Shown one piece after another: positions 35,358-45,640 of a stretch of 64,000 nucleotides of DNA. Position 1 is the first letter of the stretch. Each line of letters begins with the position of its first letter. Under the pieces are notes generated by a model. The model was not told the DNA's origin, did not search any database, and saw only the letters and a list, made by a program, of their open reading frames with translations. The DNA comes from Aphelidium insulamus (Eukaryota; Aphelidiomycota; Aphelidea; Aphelidiaceae): the NCBI GenBank assembly GCA_036784855.1, contig JAZDSV010000012.1, forward strand, positions 124,001-188,000. Direction: 5' to 3'. The position numbers and the translations under genes are program-made.

Positions 35358-37084
35358 ATGGAAGATAGGCGCGCGCGGCTTGCTGCGGTGCCCGTTGACT
35401 TTGTTGTGATCGACTGCGGCAACCCTGTGGACGGCATTGATATATTCAGTAGCGAACATGGTAACTTGAAACTTGTTTTGGTGCGAACACGGCTGAGGCT
35501 TTTATTATACGTGGTGTCGGTGGAGGGCAGGCATCGTGAACAGCTTGTGGTGGCGGCACATTGCACATGGCAGCACCCTGAATCTCTCATATCCAGTTCT
35601 ACGCTCTCGCGGTATATTAACGATGAAGTTGCATACGCCACTGTGGCGAGCGCAAGTGGCGGCTACGAAGTGGGCATTTTGGATACATCCATAGCAACAT
35701 CGGGGTTTGTGCCCTTATTATTTGCTGCTATACATGTGCTAATTTTTTCAGGCCAGATGCCATAGTGCGGAGATGGCAACAAGCCAGGTGGAATGATGAG
35801 GCTCATTTGCGCTGCATGTTTGGACAATGTCCGCGTGATTTGTTGGTGCTCAATTCACGAGAAGTTTTCGTGCTTGACTGCCGAGTACGTCATTTCATAT
35901 TCTGTACATCCACTTAAATTGTGTAGACTGCGACTGATTTTGTCACGCCATTGCTTCGTGCGGACACCTGTACGGATCGCTTGATTGATTTTGCGCAAAC
36001 GAGTCAGCAATATCAAGTCGCTGTTGTCAGCGCCAATCAGGCCATTCTTATCGATAGTCGTATGCCAGGAAGGCGATTGCTACAGTACAATCATGAAATG
36101 GCAGACAGTGATGTGGATTCCATCATGCCGTTTGCCACTCAGTCACTAAGTGGAATGGCCATTTTGAGCCGTTCTGGCAGTCACAACATTCCGGCATTAT
36201 TTTATACCCATGACGGGCAGTTCAATGCTGTAGCTTTTACGCTGCCAGTTGAAATTCCGCATCCTTTTGCCGTTCCCGACCCTGTACAGCTCACAGGATT
36301 TGGATTTGTTCCGCCCGCGTCACTTCATGTCAATCCTCAAGAGTACGACGTGCGTCCACCCATAGTCGGCATGGCAGTCGTGCCAAACGATACGGCAGAT
36401 CGGGTTGATTGCTTGTTTATGCTGCGCGATGCATCCCTATACTTTCGGCCTCATTTGATGTATACTGGCGAAAAGCCCGACATTGGGGAAAGTATTAGCC
36501 CGCCGCCGTTTGAATCATCTCCATTTGATGTAGCACAAGGGAGCCACAAGCAAAAGCGATTTGATTTTTCGTCCCTCTACCAAGGTATGCGCAGTGTTGT
36601 GTATCAGTTTTGGCGCAATTTGACAATTAGCTGCAAATACTATTGTTGGCGACGGTCCATGGAATATTAGAAGTACGTAGCGGTAAATTTGTTTCCACCT
36701 ACTTACAATGATATAGTGGATACCGTCAGTAACATCAGCGAAGTCATGCCGAAAGATATGTTGTCGCGGTCGGCAAATTATCAGAGCCTAGGACCGTTAG
36801 CGAAAGAGCTGGCTGCTTTCTGGCCGTCTTCTGCTGACCCCACTAGTGTGGCAACGCCTGAACCTCAGTCCGTTTGTAACAATTTCTCGTCTCTGCGTGA
36901 AATGCCACATGTGGAGGCTCCGAGACAGACTACTGACTCGGCGAAGCTACCTCGTACGGACATTATTACATCTGACCCCAGACTGTATAACAGTCATTCA
37001 CCTCAGTTGTCAATTGCGGCGGCCGCCGTCCCTATTCGCCCTGCATCATCTACAGCCAAGAAAAGGAAATCTGGATTTAGATGA
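35358..37084 (+). CDS. TAF1C/Rrn6-like RNA polymerase I factor
   Basis: Candidate subunit of the Pol I promoter selectivity factor (SL1 TAF1C / core factor Rrn6), which brings Pol I to rDNA. Four or five exons. The central part looks like beta-propeller sequence: DLLVLNSREVFVLDCR joined over the 35886-35927 intron to TATDFVTPLL, then RLIDFAQTSQQYQVAVVSAN, QAILIDSRMPGRRLLQYNH and MAILSRSGSHNIPALFYTHD. This fits the WD-like 'DxRxP..L..W.H' blocks of TAF1C. The C-terminal region is Ser/Pro-rich and ends in a basic KKRKSGFR, recalling the Lys-rich terminus of TAF1C/Rrn6. The Met at 35358 follows directly on the duplicated repeat module. The family is poorly conserved, so other WD40 proteins remain possible. 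Converges on PUS7 with 37 bases between stops. Confidence 0.5.
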
Positions 37085-37121
37085 AGGGCATCTACACCAC
37101 AATCTATTCCTACTGTAGCTG

Positions 37122-39450
37122 TCAATTCAGCGTCGATTGGAACCGAGAAGAAGTCGGTGTTCGCATGAGTTCTCGCAGTGCCATGGTCGCGTACTGCGAA
37201 CTCTTTAACGACATTTGAAGGACAATCGCCAAAAGCTTTCCGTCAATTATATTGGCGGCAACTTCATATTAGCCTGCAACTCGCAAAATACCTGGCAAGC
37301 AAATAAATGTACCTGGCTGCTTCAGTGCACCGTTCTCAATTAGGTCTAAATCAGTTTGTGTCAGCGGTTGAAGCGGGTCATCGTAGCGCTTCAGATCCCA
37401 CTTGACATCAGTAGGAACGGCGACAATCGACCGGTAGTCCCCGCTAGGAGAAAGGTCTTTGTCAGACCCCGATTTTTTGACTGACGGATCCCATTTATTG
37501 TCAGCAAGAAGCTGCCGGTATAAATTCCCAATTTCGTTTGTGGGGTAAATTATTGAGTGTCCGGGCAAGGGCAGAACTACGTCGCATATGTTGTATGCGC
37601 GGCACTCATCCTCCGTCTCCAGGATCTTTACTCGCTGCACGATTTGTCCATTAAAATTTAATATATACTTGCACGAAGATAACTAACCGAATTGTCAACT
37701 GCATCCTTTATCGTATTCAAGTCTTGCAGTTCGCCACCTTTGCTCCTGAGAACTATATCGCCCAGTACCGGAGCGTCCCCCAGCAGCTCCAAACGCTTGG
37801 TGACCATCATATTCCATATGAAGCTTTGCACCGAGTGAATGTACATCAGCATGAGATTTCTCGAGATCTGAAGAATAAAAAAGATAATCTGCACAGGTTG
37901 GTACTACATACCTGCGACACTGCCTGCTTGAAATTTTTTGGTTGCTTCATGAGTGTTGTTATGACTTGTCGCTCGGCGAGGAACCGGCGAGGAAACAACT
38001 CCAATGCCTTGAGTAGATCACCAACAGCCCAAGCATTTCGGGCAGCCTGCAAGCTGTCGTTCTCTAGAAAATAATTAATCAAGATACCAACGCTGGCGAT
38101 CGAGAGAAGAGCATTACCACCGTCTCGAGGATCTAGGATCAGATGACAGGCACGCTCGAAATCACCTTGTAGTATTGCCAAGCCGATTTCATTCGTGGCA
38201 ACGGAACCCGTGCCAAAGCGTTGCATCCCAAAGTAATTAACGAATCCTCGAGTGGCAAGTGCTTGCATGTTCTCCTGGATCTGTGCAGACATCTTTTCGT
38301 CACCTTGAACGTCACTGTGAACTGTTAGCGGTGCAGTTGTGCCCTTGCTGAATGGCAAGATACCGCAATGTAATAGTGAATCGATTGCCGGCAAGCTCGC
38401 CCAAATGTAGAGACTCTTCCACATAACTGAACGGTGAATATTGTTAAGTACTAGAAGCACAGCGCGTGTACGTACAGAAAATCTCCCAGCTTGATGCCGT
38501 ACAAATTTGCGCGATTAAGATGGTAAACTCTGTGAGCCAGCGTCTTTTCCACCGTGACCCGCTGGACTGTAACTCCGCGCCGATCCTTTGTGCCGGCGTA
38601 AGAAAAGCATCGCGGTGCTATACTAGTACCAGTTTAGGGAGAGATAGAATCTATGGAGCCCCGCGTACCGCAACATCTTGGCAATGTGGCTGACCGCATC
38701 CATGGTGTCCCGATTCTCCTTGTACAGTGTGAACTGAAGGTGCGACGGAATGTCAAGACGCTGCTGCGCAGGTCGGCGATGGTGCGCAAGCATACGGCCA
38801 GACGTGTCGTTCTTCAACTCAATTCGAATTGCTGTCGAGCCGTCACCTTCGGTCTTGCTAACAAGCGACCCGCGCGCATACTTTTTCAGCAGCATGTGCA
38901 CCAAAGTTCGCGTTTCCTTGTCCGGCATGGCGTCGGTGATGACGTACTGTTTGCTCTGGTCACCGCCGGCAACCATCGCCTCCACCTCGGCCGTGACCCG
39001 CTCGCCGCACAGACGCACAAGCTCTTGCTGCATATCCTCTTCACTCTCGACTGCTGCTTCACGGCTGCCGAGGCTTTTCTCATTGCGCGTCGCCTTGAGA
39101 GTAGGCATGAGTAAGTAAGTGATATCAGAATCATCCACCTGGCGCACCTTCTTGACTCTGGCCACCATATCGGCGGGCAACTCCATGCTGGTCAGGCGCA
39201 CCACAGTTCCATCTGGAGCGATTTCGTGCACAATAAAGTCAGAGTAGCGCTGCTTCAGCACGGCCGAGAATCCAAGAAGGCCCGGGGTGCGATACGCGCA
39301 TATGCCCACCGCTTGCTCTGCGCGCGTTCCCTCAGCAAACGCGTCGATTTCCTCCGCGGGTGCAGCGCGTTTAGCCACTGGACCAGACTCTGCGGCCGAA
39401 AAGTCGGCATCGTCGTCGCATAGCGCGCGCTTAGGCGCCGTTGTAGTCAT
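37122..39450 (-). CDS. PUS7: tRNA/mRNA pseudouridine synthase PUS7 (TruD family)
   Basis: Converts U to pseudouridine in tRNA, snRNA and mRNA. N-terminal tail with KRAAP-type basic motif, then [35 protein letters not shown], the TruD catalytic motif [14 protein letters not shown] with its Asp, [76 protein letters not shown] and the C-terminal [15 protein letters not shown] ending STLN, TGA at 37122. Several introns: one GT-AG joins TLR to DVQGDEK, one GC-AG (37292-37328) rebuilds [14 protein letters not shown]. The last junction, between LPP and SQYATM (about 37190-37250), has no well-phased GT donor. The start at 39450 is the first Met of the N-terminal exon. Confidence 0.95.
37292..37328 (-). 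other. GC-AG intron in PUS7
   Basis: 37 nt, donor AACGGT|GCACTG and acceptor TTGCCAG, phase 0. It gives [16 protein letters not shown], which lines up with the GKYRALKMDFSLPP segment of human PUS7 without gaps. I found no GT donor giving that frame. Confidence 0.7.
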
Positions 39451-39610
39451 ATATAGTTATATGGCGCTTTATAGAAGCTTTATTAAAGCCGGAAGCAGCT
39501 CTGAGCGACACTATTGTCTCGTGTCTGTCTGTTTGCCCGCATTGCCCCCGCACATGCACCTCACCACGCTGCCACGATTACTGGGCTACACGTAACCACC
39601 GCACACTCCA

Positions 39611-42058
39611 TTATATGCCGCCATTCAACTGAAATGGATTGCGAGGCTCTTTTGACTGCGCGGCGGCACTCAGCCAGGCCAGTGGACTAGCGCCTTCATC
39701 ACCGTGTTACGCACAGTAGATACTACGGAAATCCACTCACCTGATATTCCGGGTGGCGGTCCAGTGGCTGCAGAACTGCGCTGCCGTCCAATCGGTGATG
39801 GAACCGTGCTGCCACCCGGGGATGTTGATGCCGGCGGGTGCTGGGGTGTCATCGTGGTCGCCATAGGCGTCGGGCCGGCACCAAGCAATTGCCACGGATG
39901 AGTGAACGCATTACTGCTCATCACTGCTCCCGGCGCCGGAAATCCACTTTGCTGATGTGGTTGAAAGATCGCGGCGGGAGACTGAGCCACTGGTCTGCGA
40001 GAGTGAGCAACTTGATAGCACAACGACAAAACATACGCCGAAAAGAGGTGCTGAGCAACTAGGCGCGCCATAGTGAGGTGTCGACTGAGATGCCATTGCC
40101 GGTGCATTCGCCATTTTAAGCACATCCTCCTACATATGCAGGTGTCTAATGGGACAAGTGCTACGACGCAACGACGTACCATCTCCTTGTCATACTGTGC
40201 CAGTTCTGTGGAAGATACATTCTTCACGCTGCTCTCGGAACCAGCAGGCCACCCATTCACGGAGCCGCCGAGGCTGCTGGCCGGCTGTTCAAGCAGCAAT
40301 AAGGAAAACACACCGTCAGCCCGCTGCTCAATAGCAACATTGCTCTGCCAGTTTGTGAGCTTAATGTTCGCTATATAGTTCATCATCCGAGATACCCAAG
40401 CAGCTGGCAACATTTTGGCTAGTGCGATGGATGAGAGCACGCGCTCACCACGCGCGTGCAACACTGCCGTGTCGAACGATACCAAATTCTCCAGATGTGC
40501 CAGTTTGGTACAGCCGCGCAGCAAACGATCCTCTTCAAAGGCACCACCGCTATACCGCATAGGCAACTCTGAGGCAGCAACCGCAAACGCATTAATCGAT
40601 TTCAGTAACAGAGTCCAGAAACTGCGGCGCTTTGCCGATTTCAGATCTTCCTTGTCCACTGTCGGCCCCAGCAGCCACAGCAACAATAGACGGAGTGTGA
40701 CAATGAAGGGCATAGCCGACTTTTCGTCCACCCAGTCCGTTGTCTTTTCCAGCACCGCCGAGCACAGCGGGATTATGGACATTCCAGCACACCAGTTTGT
40801 GCCCACAACTTTCACCAGAGTATCGATATCTAACTGTTTCTCGACGACGCAGATCTCGAGCGCCAGTCGGGTCTTATTCTCGTGCTCCTCCATATTGCTG
40901 CCTGTAAAGTGCGCCTGATGTAGGCTGATAAAGTTTTGCCTGAACACTTCCAGAGGTGCGCTTGGCATTTCCGTGACACGCCTCTTTTGGAACAATATTT
41001 TAATGTTTTCACGGGCGGTGGGAAAGGGATTTTCAATGTCCAGGCTGGATATATGAGTAATGATCGGCATGAATCGATCGTTCACTCTACCTTCTATAGT
41101 AGCAATAAAGGGCTCCAAAAACATCACCGCGATACGTGGCCAACACGGCCAATTGGTTGTGAGCATTCCCGTTTCCGGGGCGAGTCAATGTTGCCGTCAA
41201 GTAGTACTTTTCCGCCGCCGAATAATCATTATTATTCCGCTGGCCCTTGTATCGTTCTATTACGAAATCGTTAGAGTAGATAATTGAGATTACATGGAGA
41301 ACAAACCCAAATCGCCAAGGTAGATCAAAAGCTTGTAGCACGATTCTAAAGCCAGGTTTTGCTCTGCAGATAGCCGACCAACGGAAACTCCTAACGTAAA
41401 CCGTCAGTGATTCTCGCACAGTACGCATTGAATGCATTGACTGACCGCTCTTGACACCATCGCGCAATATCTCTCCGGCAAACGCAATGTTATGCAGCGA
41501 AATCAATTGATCGAACAAGCTGGTATAGAATGCCGCACTCTCGTTCAAAAATGCCTTGAAGGCACGATCACTCTCTTTCAAGTCTCTCTTCAATTGCTCT
41601 TTCCTGGCCTCGCCATCTTTCAACTTTGCCTCAAGCTATGAAGATCATAATTAGCGTTAATTCTAGGTAAATCCTAGACATATTTACATGACGAAGCTTT
41701 TTTCGAAAGACGTCGATATCGCGGTAAAAGACGGCTTTCCACAAATGTGCCTCGGCGGCCTGCTTGTGACTGAACTCGACATGTCTGGTTATCAGTCTCA
41801 CAAAGCCATTTCTTATTCTAGCGCAAGTCAGCTGCAGGCAGGTGGCAAGCTTCCATGCGGACGTCGGCAACGTACTTTGCATTCAGGGCCGTCACATCAC
41901 CAGCGTTATCGCCTCCCTCCACGAGCTTCTTCTTCTGCTTCTCCCATCCAAGAATACTCCTAGAAATGCATATGAGTGCTGAGAAGTAGAAGTCACTACA
42001 AGAGACCACGTGCGTACTTGTACAGGCTCTCTGGCTCGCTTGACGGCGGCACATTCAT
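39611..42058 (-). CDS. SMG7/EST1-family 14-3-3-like TPR protein (NMD)
   Basis: SMG5/6/7 family protein that binds phosphorylated UPF1 in nonsense-mediated mRNA decay (EST1 in yeast acts at telomeres). N-terminal helices (EARKEQLKRDLKESDRAFKA, FYTSLFDQLISLHNI) precede the diagnostic TPR block: AAEKYYLTATLTRPGNGNAH, NQLAVLATYRGDVFGALYCY, then across an intron YRSLDIENPFPTARENIKIL. No PIN domain is seen, so SMG7-like is preferred to SMG6. A helical C-terminal domain follows, then Pro/Ser/Gln-rich tail exons with a final exon ASPLAWLSAAAQSKEPRNPF ending GGI (TAA 39611). The start at 42058 (MNVPPSSEPESLYK) is joined by a GT-AG intron to SILGWEKQKKK. Tandem downstream of it is PUS7. Confidence 0.82.
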
Positions 42059-42624
42059 GCTCGTCGCACTCGAAGAACTCTTGCGACCCTAACCCTGATT
42101 TGACGTATTACCTTGGCAAAGAGCTGTTAGGGTTCTCTCAAATGCCGGGAAACTGTAACGTGGATTCTTTAGCAGTGTACAAACAAAGATAGCACAAAGA
42201 CACACATCCGCTTATACAAGTTGGAAAAAACTATGGATATTATCCTTGTTGAATAGAAGCACACCAAGTTGTCAGAGAAAGTGTCAAAGAAGTCCTACGT
42301 AGTGCATATTCAAGCCAGGTCGAACTCACCAGGCGGTATAATGGGCTACTATAGCAAGTGATGCTTGTCAATTTCAGCAATTCGTAGGCATGCTATAATA
42401 TGACGATTTTCTGGATATGTAAACAGACATTTTTTGCATCACATGCTGTCAGCTAACGATATTTACCATCCCATACTCTCATTAGTACTTATAGATACGA
42501 AACTGCTAAATAGGAGCTCTTGCATTCATAGCAGATATCCGCCCATTGACTCAATGAAGCGCTGAGCAGCAATTTTCTATCATTCATTTTGTACGTATGA
42601 TTAAGGTCCGCGGACAGCGCAACA
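42059..42624. other. Divergent region SMG7-like / SAPS gene
   Basis: About 566 AT-rich bases between divergent starts. Short frames only; no conserved motif. Likely both promoters. Confidence 0.4.
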
Positions 42625-45518
42625 ATGGCGTCATCACCGATTTACTGGCCGCCGCCAAAAGGCGAACCGCCAGATCGTGATAGCGACCGCGGCGTGGACA
42701 CCATGACTCCCAGTGTGGATGCAGTGATGAAGAAGGCGGACTCTGCGTGGGGTGGGTGGTCTACGATAGATTTGTGCGTGTCGTATTTGTAATACCATGC
42801 GGTAGATGCCGACTGGTCCACTCCCGCCAAGCGTGCGCTAGACCCGCCAACGCTGTCACCGCCGCCGATACCTAATGGCGGCGGCTGGAGCAACATGAAT
42901 GATTATGCGGACGGTGATGGTGATGATGTTATTGTTGGCAGCGACTTGCATGGGTACAGCAGCGACGAAACGTTCACGGTCAGCAATTGCCTGTCCGGTC
43001 CGCACAGGCTGCTCACGGCAGGAAATGCAGGCGCTTGCCAGCATGTGGAATGGGAATGAATTTTTTACCATTGACGAGTCGGATGCCAACTTGAAGAGCA
43101 TTGACCAGGAGGCGGAGCGCATGTTGCTCCATCCCGCCGGCGGCGGTGTGACCATTATCAGCTGCAAGACCCGCGAGTTACTGAAGCGCCTATTGCAACT
43201 TTCCAGTCCACGTCTCACAGTTCACCTAGTTGACTTGCTGCAAGGAGATGGTATTGTTGCAAGTTCTATACTCTTGCTAACATCAATTAGCAAATTTGGA
43301 GATATTCATGAGCTTCTTTACAAGGCTGACCGCAAGCGACAGCGATCGAGTGATGGACAGATGGTTTTCCCTGCCGCTTGCCACTCTTCTCCCGCTTTGT
43401 ATGCGTGACCGTGAGCAGACCGAAGACATGCCGCAGAAATTGTCTTACCAAGTCATGAGTTTGCTGCAAGGCACACGTTCCACCAACACTCAACTCATAG
43501 ACACCAAGCTGCGGGAATTGGGCAAGTGCACTTTGCTTTTGCTGCGTGTGCGTAGTCCTCACATCATATTGTAGTCACTCAGCTGTTCAACGTATTTCGG
43601 CCCGACTCTGATGGCAACTTTCACCACTTTCTCAAGATTGTGGAGCACTTGCTAGCTCATAGCTATCAGCGATTTCTCGATTTGGTGATGTTGCCACTTC
43701 CGGAGCACTCTTCAGTTCCCGACAGCAGTCACGATAAACTGCCCGAGACCGTCATGAGGAAGCCTCTGATCTTTTGCACTCTGCCATATCTACACCACTC
43801 GTCGGTGCTCACGGCAACATTAAAGGTGATGCGTCTGCACTATTTTTGTCTTTGAACACAGCGCCAACTGTTGTTCTGACCTTTTGCAGATGCTATTCTT
43901 CACACCAAATGACGGGGAACCAAACGACGACGGCAAACGGAGATGGTTCGCAAGCCTGTCGTCGGAAGGTTTTCTGGAGCTTGTCATTCAAGCTCTTCCT
44001 GTGCGCGATCCAGGTATCCATGAGATGCCGTAAATTTGTGAAAATAGTTATGTAACAGTGCTCTCCAATAGATCAGCAACAAGTGCGCGGCATATCCGAA
44101 TTCCTCACACGTCTTGTCTCTGCGTCCACGTACACCAAGCATGCAGAGTTGCTTTTCAGCTGCTTTAGCAGCAGTGCGCAGCGAGAGATGCTCGCCGAAT
44201 GCGTGACCCTATTGCAACTCGAGTCGACACCGCATTTCCAGTGCCAAGCCGTCATTGATGTTCTGCACTGTCTTGTGGTGCAAGCCTGTTGCCGGGTACC
44301 GTCGCCGGCTAGCGGGCCTGGTGAACGAACTTCTCCACCGTTGAAAGGTGGAGCTGGCCCGGAGAATACCATGGAGGAATTTTTGTCGTCTGGCAACAAT
44401 TTGGAATCTGTGGGCAAGATCATAGTTGGGCAACTTGGACAGTTGCTTGAAGTGCTGTGTGGCTGCATAATGAACATGAAACGGGAGAAATTGAGTCTCG
44501 GAGGAATTGTGCGGCGGTTCGTTATCATTGTAGATTTGCTCGCTGTTTGCTCCGTAATACGTAAATAACTTGGTACGCAGTCCTGTAAAGTTCAATACGT
44601 ATACCGTGGAGAAGCCGATGCCATACGCGCTGCTGCAGCTGGTGGAAATCGTTGTTCGTGTCATCAAAGCATGCAAGACGGATCTGGTTGTATTGGAGTG
44701 CATTCCACCCTCTTTCTTTGCAACAATGGCGGACTGGTTCTTTAGCATGAGGTATGGGTGAATAATGTGACTGTGTATATTAGTAATTACGTGTACAGGT
44801 TTAATAGCCTGCTGCACACTCAGATGCATCAGTTGGTGATGGCCGCGGTGGAGTCGGGATTTGCCCTTGTAATTCAAAGAGCAATTGGGGACACGCGGCT
44901 AGTTCCGCGGCTGATATCAGAGCTCCAAAACGAATGCAGTGCCAACGGTACGTATATTCATTAGTTGCTTTATGGTAAACTAACAAATCTTCAAGATGGC
45001 CGTGGGCATATGGTACTCATGCTTCGCGATATCTGGCAATCCAACTCTCCACACCTCGCGGAAGTACTGACCTGCACACCTGAATGGGCCCACTACCTAC
45101 CAACACTAGAGTGCGTTTGTATTGTGTATTGTTATGTATTTTTGTGTCCATGCCAAGTACACACAGTCTACTAACTTACACTTGTAGAATCGCCGTAGCT
45201 GCTTTAGTGGCAAAACCTATTTCTTTATGCGTGGACGCGGCTCGTAGCGCGGAAATCCTGTGCTCCGTGCAGCATCAGTACTATGCTGGACAGCAGACTG
45301 TCGACGGCGATGATGATGAAGAGTGGCTGGACGGCTTTCGGAGAGCGATGCAGGCGGAGGCCCAAGAATACGACCAAACATATCCGCCACTCAGGTAGTG
45401 TACTTGTTTATAGGATATATGATAGTAATGTACAACGATTGTAATTGATATCAACAGCACAACACCGGCCGAGAGAGAAGAAATTGCATTGCCACTCAGC
45501 GATACAACAAGTCATTAG
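42625..45518 (+). CDS. SAPS-domain regulatory subunit of protein phosphatase 6
   Basis: PP6R/SIT4-associated protein: a helical-repeat subunit that targets the PP6/Sit4 catalytic subunit. SAPS landmarks are FFTIDESDANLKSIDQEAER with IISCKTRELLKRLLQL near the N-terminus (the 'QECK..n.kLi.fL' block), KFGDIHELLYKADR, and the later HSSSV-type segment KPMPYALLQLVEIVVRVIKA, MADWFFSMRFNSLLHTQMHQ (family FFKYxWNNFLHTQVE). The acidic C-terminus DGDDDEEWLDGFRRAMQAEA is joined by a last intron to PLSTTPAEREEIALP, ending TAG at 45516-45518. The first two exons (MASSPIYWPPPKGEPP..., DADWSTPAKRALDPP...) are Pro/Asp-rich and may belong to this gene. The junction that would link them to the SAPS frame at about 42917-43007 is not resolved, so the start could also be a later Met. 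Confidence 0.75.
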
Positions 45519-45640
45519 AGATCATTATTGCACGCATGTGTCTTTGCATTGCTTGGCAACGCCTGGACAGACGTAGATACACACACACGTTAAACACACG
45601 TATATAGCACACACAAAGGCAAACTGCATCGACATTAACC

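Noticed and set aside
38300-38365. GC-AG intron candidate in PUS7 after LAIQ (donor GCAAGG)
   Set aside because: A GT-AG intron starting GTATCT a few codons earlier gives FTITLRDVQGDEK, which aligns better with PUS7, so the GC donor is not needed.
42086-42098. Telomere-like accctaaccctga
   Set aside because: Only two CCCTAA-like units in the region just upstream of the SMG7-like start; too short to be an interstitial telomere tract.
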